Shown piece after piece: positions 1 to 12,022 of a DNA stretch of 64,000 nucleotides. Location of the stretch: assembly GCA_001632425.1 (NCBI GenBank), contig KV425565.1:200016-264015 (forward strand), in the 5' to 3' direction. Made by a program: the position numbers and the translations under genes. How positions within the stretch are numbered: the stretch's first letter is position 1; each line of letters starts with the position of its first letter. The notes under the pieces were generated by a model. The model saw only the letters and a list, made by a program, of their open reading frames with translations. It had not been told where the DNA came from and made no database searches. This DNA is from Neolentinus lepideus HHB14362 ss-1 (lineage: Eukaryota > Basidiomycota > Agaricomycetes > Gloeophyllales > Gloeophyllaceae).

Positions 1-387
1 TCGAGTGGATTTGAAGGATGTGGCATGTGTAAACATGCGAGACTCGAGTTAGTACCTATAAAATAGATCCTAGCTGAGTATGTTCTAAGGAAACAATCAT
101 GCTCGGCGCCAGCTTTTATCTTGTCTGAAGTTTAGGGTAGGCTTGGAAATTTGAGATGCACGTGATGGACTCTCACGCCGCTATTCGATGGTGTGGCTGT
201 GTGTCTTTATGGCAGGCCCGCGCCTCACCGATGTCAAGCTGCCCGATCATGCGACGTTACTCATGCACATGCTGGATTAGCCATGTACATACGAATATAC
301 AGAATCACAATAAAATACAACAATAGTGCTGGATGATAGTGCGCAGTATCTATACCACAGAGAACAAGAACACAAAAAGCTCTTCTA
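1..387. other. 3' flank of the DUF3533 gene
   Basis: No gene is supported here. The stretch lies downstream of the stop codon of the minus-strand membrane-protein gene and probably holds its 3' untranslated region. It is AT-rich near 300-330. Confidence 0.5.
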
Positions 388-2513
388 TCATGCATGCTTC
401 GCTCCTCTCACTTTCTGCTGCTTTCGATGCTCCAACACTGCTCGTCTCCGCATGAACCATTGGAAAAGTGGTAGGGTTATGCACGAAACAACGATCCATG
501 CGAAGAGGATGCCGAAGTTGAGACCAACTGTGTATACACGAGAAATGTCACTATCGTTCGCTATGAGAGAAAGGCGGGGGGAAGCCTACCTTGGTTTCTC
601 GTCCTGAACACAATCGTCCGCACGCCGCGCGAAACGTTGTAGAACGGCGCGGCAAAGCCATACCGGAAGATGGTGGGGAGGAGCTCGATGGGATAGAACG
701 ACACAGATACGTTAGCTATACACCCCACATCGTCAATGGATTTTCTACCAAATGGGGTACGAGAAGACGCACTGATCAGCCATAGCACAAGGAAGAAGGG
801 TATAAATTTCGGCGTCAAGATCGTCACAAGCGCTTCAACAGCAAGACCGCTGCAGTACAAGAGGCGATGAGACTCACATAGCTATACGCGATGAAAAACG
901 GTGCTTACAGGGCCGTCATGCCCATCCAGGCCAACATCCAATACACAACAAAACCGCCACGGCCGAACCTACATCCCCATCAATAAATCAATTTCCGCAC
1001 ACTGCAAAACAAAACCCAAACTTACTCGCGAGTGAAAGGCACCTGGAACGCCAGACTGACGAGCGCATAGTTCAACTGCGTAAATCGGACACATGAGCTT
1101 CGAGCCGGGGGAGGCATGTAGGACTTACTGAGATCAAGAAGTACAAAGATGGGGGCACTATGAGGCGGAGTTTGATGAGAGAAGAGAGGCGTAGCCGGCG
1201 GTCGAAGCCTGAGACCATGACTCGGGCGGTAAAGTTCATTAACTAGGAGGGAAATCGTTGATCGACGCGTACTGGTAGTATGTGCGCGTCTACTTACCAC
1301 CGTAATAAACTGATGGTTGGAAAGACGTAAGTGTCAGAACTGAGTTGGAGTCACGTATACAGAAGACACATACAGCAAGAATCAAGAGATAGATGAGCCC
1401 AACAAAGTCAACCGCAGAGGCACTAGTTTGCGCCAGTCAGCACCCCTTCTCATGAAGACGCCGCCGAAGAGATACGCACACTTCAACGTCAAACGGTCGG
1501 ACATTGTCAATGATATATGAAACAGGTTGGGTAACGACCTGTGGCGCGCTCGCGAGGAGGTTCGTAAGGTCCAAGCCCCTGCTCGCTAGTTCCGTCGCGT
1601 ATCTAGTGGCAAAAGTGTTGGATATATTCTGTAAGGTCGTGTCCATCTGAAATCGATTAGCTTCGAGCCCGTAATAGCGCGGCGAAACAGGTACCTACCA
1701 TTGGCCGAAGAAAGAGACGGCTTGGGTTTCATCAGTTAACACGCTACGGAACGCGTCGTAAGCTACATACTAGGAGTTCTCGTTTCTGGCTTCCGCCGCA
1801 TACATCGTTATAGCTAATGAGCCGTTATACGACGAGTCTGCCGACTCCGCGGCTGAGCTCAAGGTATTCGTTGCACCAGGATTTACTTGATCACAAATAA
1901 TTGGAATTGGTCTTCCTATAAAACCAAACCCTTTAGATGAAAAGACTCACTGGACACAGCGACCCAGCAGTCTTCGTACACGATATGCTGGGGAATATCA
2001 GAAGGGCCGTTCGGGAAATCGGTGGTGGGCATTATATGCCATGATATCTGAGTCTTCGGTCCTGTTAGACTGTAGATGTTTTGCGAAACATAAGACCCAA
2101 TATCTCCCCCGTCAAAGTCCTATTCCGCCGTTCAGAGCCTCCCTTCCGGTAAAGACCAGCAGCCTAGGAGCACTCACGATGATCCATCCATTCAAATTAT
2201 GAATCGCCGTCTCCGGCTTCCACTCCGACCCCCAGAACATTGGCAAGACCGCCCATATCGTCAAGGACACCAGGACAACAGCAAGAACGCAGGTCTTGAG
2301 ATAGGTTCGTCTCGCGTTCGTGGAAATTGGGTCCTTGTCCCAAAAGCCCTTCGAGAATGGCGGGTCATAGGCGCGCGTGGGCCTCTCCACCACGGTGTGC
2401 TGAGAGGCGTTCGGCATCTCCGATGGTGGCCTTGACTCCCGATCTTGCACGCTTACTGTTGGGCTAGTTGGCACTGTTGGGCTAGCTGGTACCGTCGGAC
2501 TGGCTGGCATCAT
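388..2513 (-). CDS. DUF3533 / SNG1-like multi-pass membrane protein
   Basis: Fungal membrane protein of the DUF3533 family, to which yeast SNG1 (nitrosoguanidine resistance) belongs; transport or membrane-organising roles are proposed for the family but the substrate is not known. The first exon (2178-2513, 112 residues) starts with Pro-Thr repeats and carries a transmembrane helix ending in PMFWGSEW. A large loop follows (EARNENSY, then RPFDVEV). The C-terminal half holds four to five further helices with family landmarks DFVGLIYLLILA, VSFYPIELLPTIFRYG and PFYNVSRGVRTIVF. The last exon ends in a basic cytosolic tail. At least eight introns are needed. A TAG at 1770-1772 is not a nonsense codon: the G starts a 50-nt GTATGT intron (1721-1770), followed by a 22-nt exon (1699-1720) and a 52-nt intron (1647-1698). 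The exact borders around 870-1300 are less certain. Confidence 0.85.
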
Positions 2514-3098
2514 TGGTGTTCAGGGCTCTTGAAGGACCTCTTGTATAGCGTCAAGAATTCATAATAAGACTAGTGTCAACTGAGTAGGCGCGGCCGATGG
2601 TGTCAGCCTCCCGCGCAAGCTTACACATCGTCAAACGACTGGATCGGGTTCTCTTCGGTGGGCGTCAACCTGTTTAGCTTGTATGGAGAGTAGTTGAGTT
2701 GCCGCATTCGACCACAATAGTCAGCCCATTGAGTAAGAAGGAAACTTGGCAAGGCCGGTCGACATATAGGGCAGATAGAACGCATTGCAAAGCGGGAAGC
2801 GGCAAATCAACGCATTACCTGCGTTATATATGATGCTACGGAGAACCCACTCGGTACTGACCCACCACGTCCCCGTCGCTTGGTCTGTCGGCTAAGCGAG
2901 ACTTCACTTCAGTGTCAAAACTATCGTATGCATTTGTAGCCGTACAATGATCTATAAAATACAAAGAGCCGATCAAGAGCTAGCGATATAGCATATAAAA
3001 ACGAAATATAGCGAAGCAGAATGAGATGCGAATCGACACGGTTGGTACACGTACGAGTAAGTCCGGAAGACAATGCGAATAGTACACGCTCACCCCGA
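2514..3098. other. Intergenic region
   Basis: This region holds the promoter of the DUF3533 gene and the 3' end of the RING gene. I see no coding sequence or repeat in it. Confidence 0.5.
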
Positions 3099-5452
3099 CT
3101 ATGGCCGTCGCCTGCGACCCATCTTCTTCTGCTGGTCGGTCACAGGAAGCTCGACTGGCCTCTGGCAGACAGGACACCGACCTGACACGTCGGTCAACCA
3201 CGGGTCCAAACATGTTTTCTATAGAAACATCAGCATGAAAATATAAGGCCTTAGATAGGTATTGAGCGAACTCACATGGAACACATGCCCACATCCCAGC
3301 AACCTCAACGGCTGTGGGCCCTCTCCCGCATCCTCCAACTTCAATATTTCAGCGCGCTCCTCCTCAGTCACTTCACCTACACGTAGTTCCTCAACCTGTC
3401 CACTCGCCGTCTGATCTGCACCCTCGTCTCCCTTTGCAGTAGCATCAGTTTCATTAACCTTCGCTCTATCGTCACCTTCATTTTCATTGGTCAACGGTCG
3501 TATTCGCTTGGGCTCCTCAAAGTCCAAGAGACATATCGCACACGCCGCCCGGTTGTCCTCTAACCTGACGAAGGGAAGGTCTCCTTGCTCCCAATTATCC
3601 TCCCACGTTAGCTCTGTTTTCTCTTTCTCAGCTGTCTTGCCTCCCCTACTCGTATCCCTACCTTCCGAATCTTTACGAGTGCCTTTGGCCTTGGCAAAAT
3701 TACGAAGGAAAGTAAACCTCCGCCTCCGCCGGCCGGGTACGACAGACCCTGCCTGGGATGACTTCGGCGGGTACGTGTAGATGGGCGGAGGAAATGCTAC
3801 GGGAGACGGCTTTTCCTTCTCGTCGTCTGGAGGGGGTGGGATGTACAATACCAGAGGAATACGTTCTACAACTGATTTAGGCAGCTTGCCGATTTCCGGC
3901 TTCATGTAGCCAGGGTTTTGTAGTGGGTGACGACCCAGAAGTACGAGAATTATGTTGTAGAAGAGCTGCAGCACGTATACATTCATACAGGGGAAACCAA
4001 AGCGAAAGAGAAGACTCACGAAGATGAGCGGCCCGAGGACGAACATAACTAAGCCCACAATTATGACTTCCACGACCGTAAGATACATGAGGCATAGGAT
4101 ACCGAACGTGAGCCACCAGACGTGCGGAGCATCGTGCCGACAGGTGTTCACCGAAGTATATTCGAGAATGTGAGCGATTACGAACCAGGTCAGAGTCAAG
4201 AGAGAGGAAAGGAATGACATGCTACACGCACATTGAATCCATCATGAGTTACTGGTAATTGTATTAGAGGATACAACGCACCGAGAATATAGACGTGCGT
4301 GAGGACCGGTCGATTCTACGTTGACATTGTTATTATTGCCACCGCCATAGCTCTGCCTGCCTGTGGTGGTGGTGTTACCAACTGTGCGCGTTTCATGACC
4401 AGGCGTCGTATACTGCCCGGTCGCGCGCCCAGCCTCAGCCATGGCCAACGCATTCTGCCTTTCCCTAATCGAAAGTCAGCCTCTGAGCAAGTCACAATAT
4501 GCGGCTACACTCACATGGCCGCATTTTGTCGCGCAACCCGATCGCGACTGAAGCCCCAAATGCCCATGGAGCAGCCCATCAGGATTTTACCTGCCCAGAG
4601 CGCGTTCCATACGCCAAGAGGCCGGTCGCAGGCTTTCCATTCGGTGTACTGAGGCATGGTGGGGCTGCGAGTTCTTGAGGAATATGCGAGCAGAGCTATC
4701 ACGACGACAACCTTGCGTATTTTAAGGATGGAGTCGCAGGAGGTGTGAGAGACAGGAAATGCACGCACCTGGACGAAGGCGAAGGACAACGTCCATGTTA
4801 GAGTGACTAATGCTTTCCGCGCTTTTGTGGCATATCGTCCGTAACCTAAGAATGTCATGATCTTCCGATAGCGAGATGAATTCGGGGGCATAGGTTCAGC
4901 TACATCCGCAGGAGGTATGTACGGATCCGATTGAGCATCCGGGTCACTCTGCATGCCCGAGGTAGTTGTACGCGTCCAAGCAGCCGACGTGCGCTCACGA
5001 TGGGGAGAGATGGGGATACGGGAGGAACTAGAGATATGTCTGCCCATAGACAGGCCCGAGTCACGCACCCTCGTCCGAGCAGATTCCAGCTCTTGAAGCT
5101 CATCAAATGCTATCGCAGGGTCAAGGTGGCGAGGGCTGAAGATGTCATGACCTTCCGAGTAGCGGTGGTAGTGAGGATGGTGAGCGCGCACTGCCCGATG
5201 GATGTGCCGCGCGTCCCTCCCGCTCAAACGACCAGTGGTCTCACGGAGCCCCCTTGCCGCCGCATTTGACGACTCTGTCATTTCACTCCTGGACGGTCCC
5301 TCCGCGAATGCAACCGAAACAGGGCGGGCCCTATCTTGACTTGGTCCCAGCGCACGCACCGGTCGTAGGACCTGTTCATATCGAACCAGCTCGATGTCGC
5401 CCGTCGACCTGACTCTTCGCAGATTCTCTGTAGATGAGCGACAGTTAGCCAT
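3099..5452 (-). CDS. Membrane-bound RING-H2 E3 ubiquitin ligase
   Basis: Predicted E3 ubiquitin ligase of about 690 residues anchored in a membrane. The first 200 residues are low-complexity and basic, starting MANCRSSTENL. Next come hydrophobic helices split over three exons (LTWTLSFAFVQ; VVVVIALLAYSS; LLTLTWFVIAHILEY; WLTFGILCLMYLTVVEVIIVGLVMFVLG). A polar segment then leads to the C-terminal RING-H2: CAIC, LGCGHVFHKTCLDPWL and CPVCQ, ending in a basic tail (GRRRRP). The last intron splits GHVFH from KTCLDPW. Exons join in frame across 4448-4515 (QNAAM to ERQNA) and 4221-4282 (ARLYSR to MSFL), so the open frames at 4511-5452 and 3219-4220 are one gene. Two introns (4712-4768, 57 nt; 3966-4019, 54 nt) are multiples of three without stops. 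The loop between the second and third zinc ligands is 79 residues, much longer than usual. The substrate cannot be told from sequence. Confidence 0.88.
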
Positions 5453-6085
5453 GGCCAGCAGTCGAGCCTATAGCCGAACAGTGACCGTCCGCAGCGTAAG
5501 AGGTATGTTGGGCGAGAACGAGGCACGAACGCCGTCTCGGACTTAGCCAGACGCTGTCATGCAATCTTAGGTAGCGTATTTAAAGACTTTGTCTGACTGA
5601 GCACTTGCAGAGAGCGCTACAAGCCCTGAGACGTTCCAGGTGCAGACCGACAGCTTGGAATGGCAGGCGAGGTGGCAAAGCCGAGACACATACGCGTCTC
5701 GCTTACGCACATGGCTGGGTTCGCGGCTGGAGCATGACCGGATAGGATTATTTACTTTGCATTCGCTGTTGCGATACAAGGAACCCTGGCAAAGAGTACA
5801 GCAACATCTTCGAGCTCGGCCTATGTTGTACATGGCCTCCAGCGCTCGAGGGACAGCCACAGTCGTGCCGGACGCCAATTATAAAGTGAGTTTTCGTCCG
5901 GAAGGTACATGTGCCACAGCAATGAGCATCGAAGAAGAGCTAGTATACCGTGGCGACACTAGAAACACAGCCATTACTCTCGAGTTCCTGATCTTAGATT
6001 AGTAGTGCATCCACCGCAAAATGACACAAATAATCAAAATAGTGTTACAACAGAGCTTTATGCGATTCTAACCCACATATATTCA
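5453..6085. other. Intergenic region
   Basis: This region lies between the RING gene start and the stop of the coiled-coil gene. Short open frames on both strands show no splice-consistent extension or recognisable domain, so I see nothing supportable. Confidence 0.45.
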
Positions 6086-8319
6086 TTACCTGCCTTTGAG
6101 TTCACGCCAGATCGGCGTGATAGCCTGTGCAACGGTATTCGCAGCCACCTCGAGCTCACCGCGCTCCGTCTCCCTCACAACAGCATCGAACAATCTCCTC
6201 CCCCTCCACCTATCCGGGTGAAATCTCCTGTGCGATTTCTCCACAAACTCCTTATAATCCTGCATCCGCATGTGATGCCTGACCTCGGCGAAGAACTTCT
6301 CCACCGCTGACCAGTCGATATCCTCGACCGTGAACGAGACGGGCGAGTGGAGAACAGGCCAAGGGATGGCATCGAATGTTAATGGCTCGCCATCGCTGCT
6401 GAACTTGGTATTGTCGAAGGCTTCTGCGAGAACGCGATAGCGTTCCAGCGCGCGCTGGGAAGACCAAGGTCCGCGGGACCACCGTTCCCACTGCTGCCTC
6501 CGTCTCCGCACTCTCGCTTCCTGTTCGTGCCGCAACGCTGCTTCTCTAGCGAGTGCTTCCCTTCGCTCTTGTTCTAGTCTTTCTCGCTCCATGCGTTGTC
6601 GTGCGGTGCGCTCTGCTTCCTCGCGCCTCTGTTGTTCTCTCTCCAGGGCCTCATTCTCCGCACGTTCCTTCCGCTCACGTTCCCGGACAGCCTGTTCCCA
6701 TAATGGCCGATCCTTCTCGAGCGCCGCTATCTTTTGCCGCGACACTTCGATAGACGTTTGCCGCGCAGCCTCATCATCATCATTGACTTGTGACTCCGGT
6801 GCATGGGCCTCGACCTCAGTAAATGGCTCCATACTCTGATTTGTATCTGAGTGATCGTAGTTTCAATAATGTCACCTATCAACCAACATCTGCAAACTCA
6901 CCATCGTCTCGCTGTTCCTCCGGAACATCAGGGAGCACACTATTCGTGGCAAATGGACTATGCCTGGAAGCAGTGAACATGCCCCTACTTGATTCCACCT
7001 TACGTTTCTTCTCCATTTTTCGGGCAGCCTTCTTCCCCGCCAACTCCCGCTTAATACTAGTCGGAGATAGAGTGCGCGCCCGCTTGAATGATCGGGGGTC
7101 GTGCTGGGCACCATTGGTATCCACACCATTGGGACCTTGCCCAGAAGCATAGTCGGTCGGAACTGGTTCAACTTGTCATGAGCCTTCCATACTTGCAGTG
7201 CCAGGATGCGAACATCATACCTTTGCGTTTCACACTCTCCGGCTTCCGCGGATGTGATTGTGATTGTTGGGACGTAGGCGGAATCGAGCCGTCCCTAGTG
7301 AGATCGACCATCTCGGACGCCCCATCGAAACCACCCCAGCTCGTACCGTTACGCCGTAGCTTGCTGGCAAGTCTCTCCCGTCTAGCTTTTCGCCCAGTTT
7401 CCAGCTCGTCTCTCAGTTTGCTCCGACTTCGAGCTCGGGCACGGTTCGTTTGGCCGTTGACTTTAGACCGATCAGAACTCTCATCGACGATCATGTCCTC
7501 CACCTCATCTTCCTCATCGCTGCTGCCGAAGTCACTATAGGAGCTAACGGAGTGAGACTCCGAGTCATCGTCAGAGATTTCAATATATCGGGGGCGCTTG
7601 GATGATGGCGTCTGTAGCGGCGGCATTTGTCTGTCTGGAGACAAGACAGCATACCGGCGCTTTGCGCCTGTGGCATTCGGTGGAAGCTGTTCTGAGAATT
7701 GGGAAGCTAAATCATTCTCTGACGCTTTGCTTTTGCCCTTGTTGCGCGTGATGGTTGTCAGAGCGGGTAGTGGCCGGACAATGCAGGTGTATTCGGGGTC
7801 GAGTTTGTAGACGTCCCAAAGATCTTGATCAAACTCAACAAGGTCTCTGTCAGTTACTTTTAGCACTACAGACGTATGTGCAGAATATATCAAAGATATA
7901 GACTTATGTGCAGACGAATCATGACCACATAATAATTGAGGTCACAACCATCAGGGCAGCATGTCGATCTTTGCAGAACCGCAGTGTATGAAACAGCATA
8001 AATCAAGAACTCACCCGCACAGGTCAACTATCCTCGGCCAAACTCCCTCATCCTCAACACCGAGTTCACATTTCGCTCTCGGAACGAACCTCCATGAACT
8101 CTGACCATCAGCTGTAGTCTCAATAACAACACGCTTCGGTCGATATAGTTCTTCATTCAGCGACAGCTTGTTGATGTCCGGCAAAGCGTCGCGCCACGCT
8201 GACGCTGCTCTAGGGTGGAAGGACGCGAAGGACAGTTTGGATCCCGGGAAACGGAGTAGACGCCCAGATTGCGACGGGTCATACTGGCCTGGAACTGACT
8301 TTCCAGACGATTGAGACAT
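6086..8319 (-). CDS. Coiled-coil protein with C-terminal J-like HPD segment
   Basis: Protein of about 660 residues in four exons. Exon 1 starts MSQSSGKSVPGQY and ends near 8011 (VDLCG). The next exon resumes with DLVEFDQDLWDVYKLDPEY, then carries an acidic Ser-rich stretch (DDDSESHS, SSDEEDEVED) and a basic stretch. A 48-nt intron leads to VEPVPTDYAS, and another to the last exon from DTNQSMEPF. That exon has a strongly charged coiled coil (Glu/Arg/Gln, roughly 100 residues), then a compact tail with RRFHPDRW. The His-Pro-Asp triad in a helical setting resembles the J-like end of NFKBIL1-type and related fungal proteins, where HPD may engage Hsp70; this is an inference. No other J-domain features are obvious. 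The acidic-basic low-complexity middle suggests a nuclear protein. The gene is divergent from the GTPBP1-like gene. Confidence 0.75.
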
Positions 8320-8815
8320 TGCATCTGCGCTGAAGTATCCAGGAAATCCTTCAGATCAAGCGCAGGAACGACAGATTACAATGAAGAGGTCGACTGTAAG
8401 TACAGCTTCACTAGCAGAACCGCGCGCAAGCCACGTGACTCTTGCCATAGCGCCATGAATTCACCCAAAATTCACTAGGGTGTCCACAACATCCGTCGAC
8501 GAGCACGACGGGATATATCCACAGGGCCTCTATCCTTCGCTTTCCATCCTCTCACCTGTGGTATTGCCGAGAGATTTCCCTCTATCCTGGCCCAATGACG
8601 AGAACACTTACCCTTCGAACGTTTTGTATCCAAAGGAGGCAAGCGAAGTGTCCGATGTGACTTGTCAAAGGGTGACGTGACGAAGTGAGTACCAGTCAAT
8701 CATCCACTCTAGGATAGTAGAGGCAATACACTCAGTACTGACTCGAGTTGACTCGATCAGCTACCAGAACATAAATTGGTGGCTGCACCTCATAACCGCA
8801 TCACTCCTTACCACT
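8320..8815. promoter_or_regulatory. Divergent promoter with E-box
   Basis: This 0.5-kb spacer separates the minus-strand coiled-coil gene from the plus-strand GTPase gene, so it should hold both promoters. A CACGTGAC octamer at 8432-8439 matches the Cbf1/bHLH core known from fungi. Whether it is bound is not shown. Confidence 0.45.
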
Positions 8816-11513
8816 ATGCCGACCCTACGCGACTTCCAGAATGAAATCGAGGACATACACGATCGAGAGTTAACGAAGCAGCGGACACAAGCAATTATTG
8901 ACATGAACAAGGAGAACAAGAGACCACCAAGGCCGGCACTGGCTGAGGCCAAGCCTGAGGCCAACTCAGGCTCGTCTGAACCGGTTGCTGATGACAGCGA
9001 CTGGGCAGCAATGCAACTGGAGATACAGGTGTGTCCACACGTTGTCATCGAGCTTATGATATTCATGCCGAGCGAAGACATTACTTCTCTCCGGTGCTGA
9101 ACGAGACCATGACCGAGCGCGGGATATGCTCACTCAGCTATTGACACGGACGAGGGGGGAGTGCATCCTCTGGATAGGTAGCAGACCCCCGAAGACCAAG
9201 CTATTCACCGGCGAGCCATTAGACGATTTATCAGGCTGGTCTGGTGTGTCACGGACATTAGAGGAGGTCGAGAAGCTTTGTAGAGATGTCACCGCATGTG
9301 TCGAGGAAGTTGGTGGCAAGGTATCCGTTCTGCACAAGTCGGAGACAGTGCAAGCCCGTGCGGCTCTTCTCCTCCGATTACCTCCCCCTAACGTCGCCCT
9401 TACCCCTGAAGTCCGAGTTGCTGTGGTTGGCAATGTGGACAGCGGCAAGTCGACGACATTAGGTGTACTCACACGAGGTACGTGATCACAGGTGGCCTTG
9501 TACAATAGTGTCTGAATGTCTTCAGGTGGGCTGGACGATGGAAGGGGTCGGGCACGCGTCGGGCTGTTCCGGCACAAGCACGAGATTGAAACTGGACGGA
9601 CTTCCAGCGTGGGAATGGAGGTTCGTTGGTCCTCAACATCCTCGTCGCTACACTGAAGTCCCATCCGTTCGCGTAGATATTAGGATTCTTGCCGGATGGA
9701 TCACCAATACTGCCAAAAACAGCCAACTCCATGGACCTAGATACTATCCGGCGCGAGAAGCTGGGATGGGAAGAAATCTCTGTGCAAGCTGCAAAGATTG
9801 TGTCATTCATTGGTATTCTTTGGTACCCTTGTCATGCGTGGGTTAGGCTCATTCCTCCCGCACCGTAGATCTTGCCGGGCACGAGAAATACCTCAAGACA
9901 ACACTGTACGGGCTCACATCTGGAGCCCCCGCATGCGTAATGCTCATGGTAGGAGCGAATGCCGGATTGATCGGGATGTCAAAAGAGCATCTCGCTATTT
10001 CCCTTGCATTGAATGTGCCGGTTGTTGTCTGTATAACGAAGGTGCCGTATTTTGCATTGTGCATGCTGAACGCCTTACTGAAAACGTAAGGCAGGTTGAC
10101 ATGACTCCTCCAAATATCCTAGCGGAGACGATCAAACAAGTTGTGAAGGTCCTGAAGAGCCCCGGGTGTCGGTGTGTAATCTTTCCCGAAAGCTGTCAAG
10201 TGTTTCTGATTGGATATTTGTGGCGTGAGCAGGAAGACGCCGGTTTTCGTCAAGTCTACGGAGATGGCCATCGAGTTGTCACAAGTGTTTGCCAATGAAA
10301 GGTAGTTACCATCACCGAGCTGTCTACCAGACTCTTGCTCAGGTATCACGTGGTCAGACTTTGTCCTATCTTTCAACTTTCCAATGTCACAGGCGACGGA
10401 CTTGACTTTGTAAGTGGTGTGTGCTTTTTAGGAGCTTCCCGTTTGACCGCATGTAGGTCCGGCTATTCCTGAATCTACTGCCGTCAGACGAACACGACAG
10501 TTCCAAGTTTATGAACGATCAGCCACTTGAGGCACGTAGCTTCTCCGTCTTCCATTTGGCTATATGAAGCTTCTTGACTTAGTTTAATTCATTCCAGTAC
10601 TCTGTCACAGACGTCTGGTCTGTGCCTTACGTCGGGACTGTAGTAAACGGGATCTTGAATGGGGGCACGGTAAAAACCGGCGAGCAAGTCCTTCTGGGTC
10701 CTGATTCGAACGGCAATTACCAATCAACGGTCATCAAAAGCATGCAACGAAAGAGGTCGGTCCAGCACATGTCCACGACAAGGGACTGCGCACTGAGCTA
10801 ATTGGCGCTATCTTTGTATCAGAGCACCTGTGACCAGCGCGGAGGCCGGCCAGTGTGTTTCCTTCGCACTGAAGCGGATACGAAGACAAGCAGTACGGAA
10901 AGGCATGGTGATAGTACATAAGACGGAGACACCACCGCGAGGTACGTATTTATCTGCGATCAGACGCCGATCTTGGGTATCACTGGACCTTTTTCCCCCT
11001 GGCTTGTGACTACAGCGATTAGGAGGTTCGAGGGTCAAGTGCTCATTCTGTAGTACGTAAGGATTTGCAATGCGATGCGGCCCGCTCTCTGGTAACAGTC
11101 TCCCCTCAGCCACAATACAACCCTACAGAAGAACTATCAGGTACGCTCCAGCTTGATTCCCGATTCCCTGGTCTTGGTATTGATCCCTCGAATATTACTC
11201 TACCAGGCGATGTTGCATTGCGGCGTAAGCGATTTCCCTAGTTACCGTGTTTACTCATGGAACGGCAATCCTAGGCTGTAAGACAGACGGTACGGATAAC
11301 AGACATGGATCATCCACAAGGGATTTTGCGGACAGGAGACCGCGCCACTGTCAAGTTTGAGTTCATATCGCATCCGGAGTTCGTCAAGGAGGGGATGAAG
11401 CTGCTGTTCAGAGAGGGTAAAACGAAGGTTCGATGTTCGATATTCTCGCTGTACTCACAAATTCATGCCCGGTAATACAGGGTCTCGGAGTCATCACTCG
11501 ATTATTAGACTGA
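8816..11513 (+). CDS. GTPBP1/GTPBP2-type translational GTPase
   Basis: EF-Tu-like GTPase of the GTPBP1 family, which in animals acts in ribosome rescue and mRNA surveillance. All G motifs are visible: GNVDSGKST (P-loop), the family signature [18 protein letters not shown] (switch I), DLAGHEKY (switch II) and CITKVDM in place of NKxD. Domains II and III follow ([38 protein letters not shown]) and the protein ends [10 protein letters not shown]. About 15 introns of 45-80 nt give one continuous frame of roughly 600 residues. Start [13 protein letters not shown] is chosen as the first ATG of the frame. One intron (10532-10597) needs a GC donor. It stands head to tail with EF-3, but I do not infer co-regulation. 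Confidence 0.92.
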
Positions 11514-12022
11514 GGCTCCAGTTTTCTGGCTCGGGCTTGTTGCAATATTAATTTTAATGTATGTCTGTCGTCACTTGTATACTCGCGTGTTGGCGCTTTG
11601 TACTCTTTTCGGCTGTAAATTTATCTTTCTGCATCGGACGCGTATCGCGACGTAGGTTTCGTCCAGTAATTCGTTTTGACCCTAACCCGATCGGGTTGGT
11701 GAAATCTGGGGTATAATTACGTAATTACACTGCTTCTCGCACAGCCACCATCTGAGAATCACAGCACGTGTGTCAAAATTTCCCGTCGTGCAGTTCGCCG
11801 GAGGCTGCACGCTTGCTCCGTCCAACACACCCGCTGTTGCTGGCATAGTCGTTGTCGTCGTCTCTCTCACGTCCGCCATCAAGACACGTGTCTGCCGTTC
11901 TAGAGGCCTTTGTTTAGACTTAGACTGTATTTCTACGGGCTCTACAACCACTGGACGAATCCTAACCATCGATTCTAATCGGATATCCCTAGAGTTTTTT
12001 CCGGTCATTTCTGTTTCGTGTT
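11514..12022. promoter_or_regulatory. Upstream region of the EF-3 gene
   Basis: This spacer holds the 3' end of the GTPase gene and the EF-3 promoter. It has two CACGTG cores, at 11765-11770 and 11885-11890. The second sits in a perfect 12-bp palindrome, AGACACGTGTCT (11882-11893). Pyrimidine-rich runs near 11840-11880 and 12000-12060 fit a highly expressed fungal gene. Confidence 0.45.
11882..11893. promoter_or_regulatory. Palindromic E-box AGACACGTGTCT
   Basis: A perfect 12-bp inverted repeat centred on CACGTG, about 130 bp upstream of the EF-3 start. Such cores bind bHLH factors in fungi; binding here is inferred. Confidence 0.4.

Noticed and set aside
1770..1772. In-frame TAG in the DUF3533 gene, suggesting a pseudogene
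   Set aside because: A GTATGT donor begins at the G, and removing the 50-nt intron restores a family-consistent sequence.
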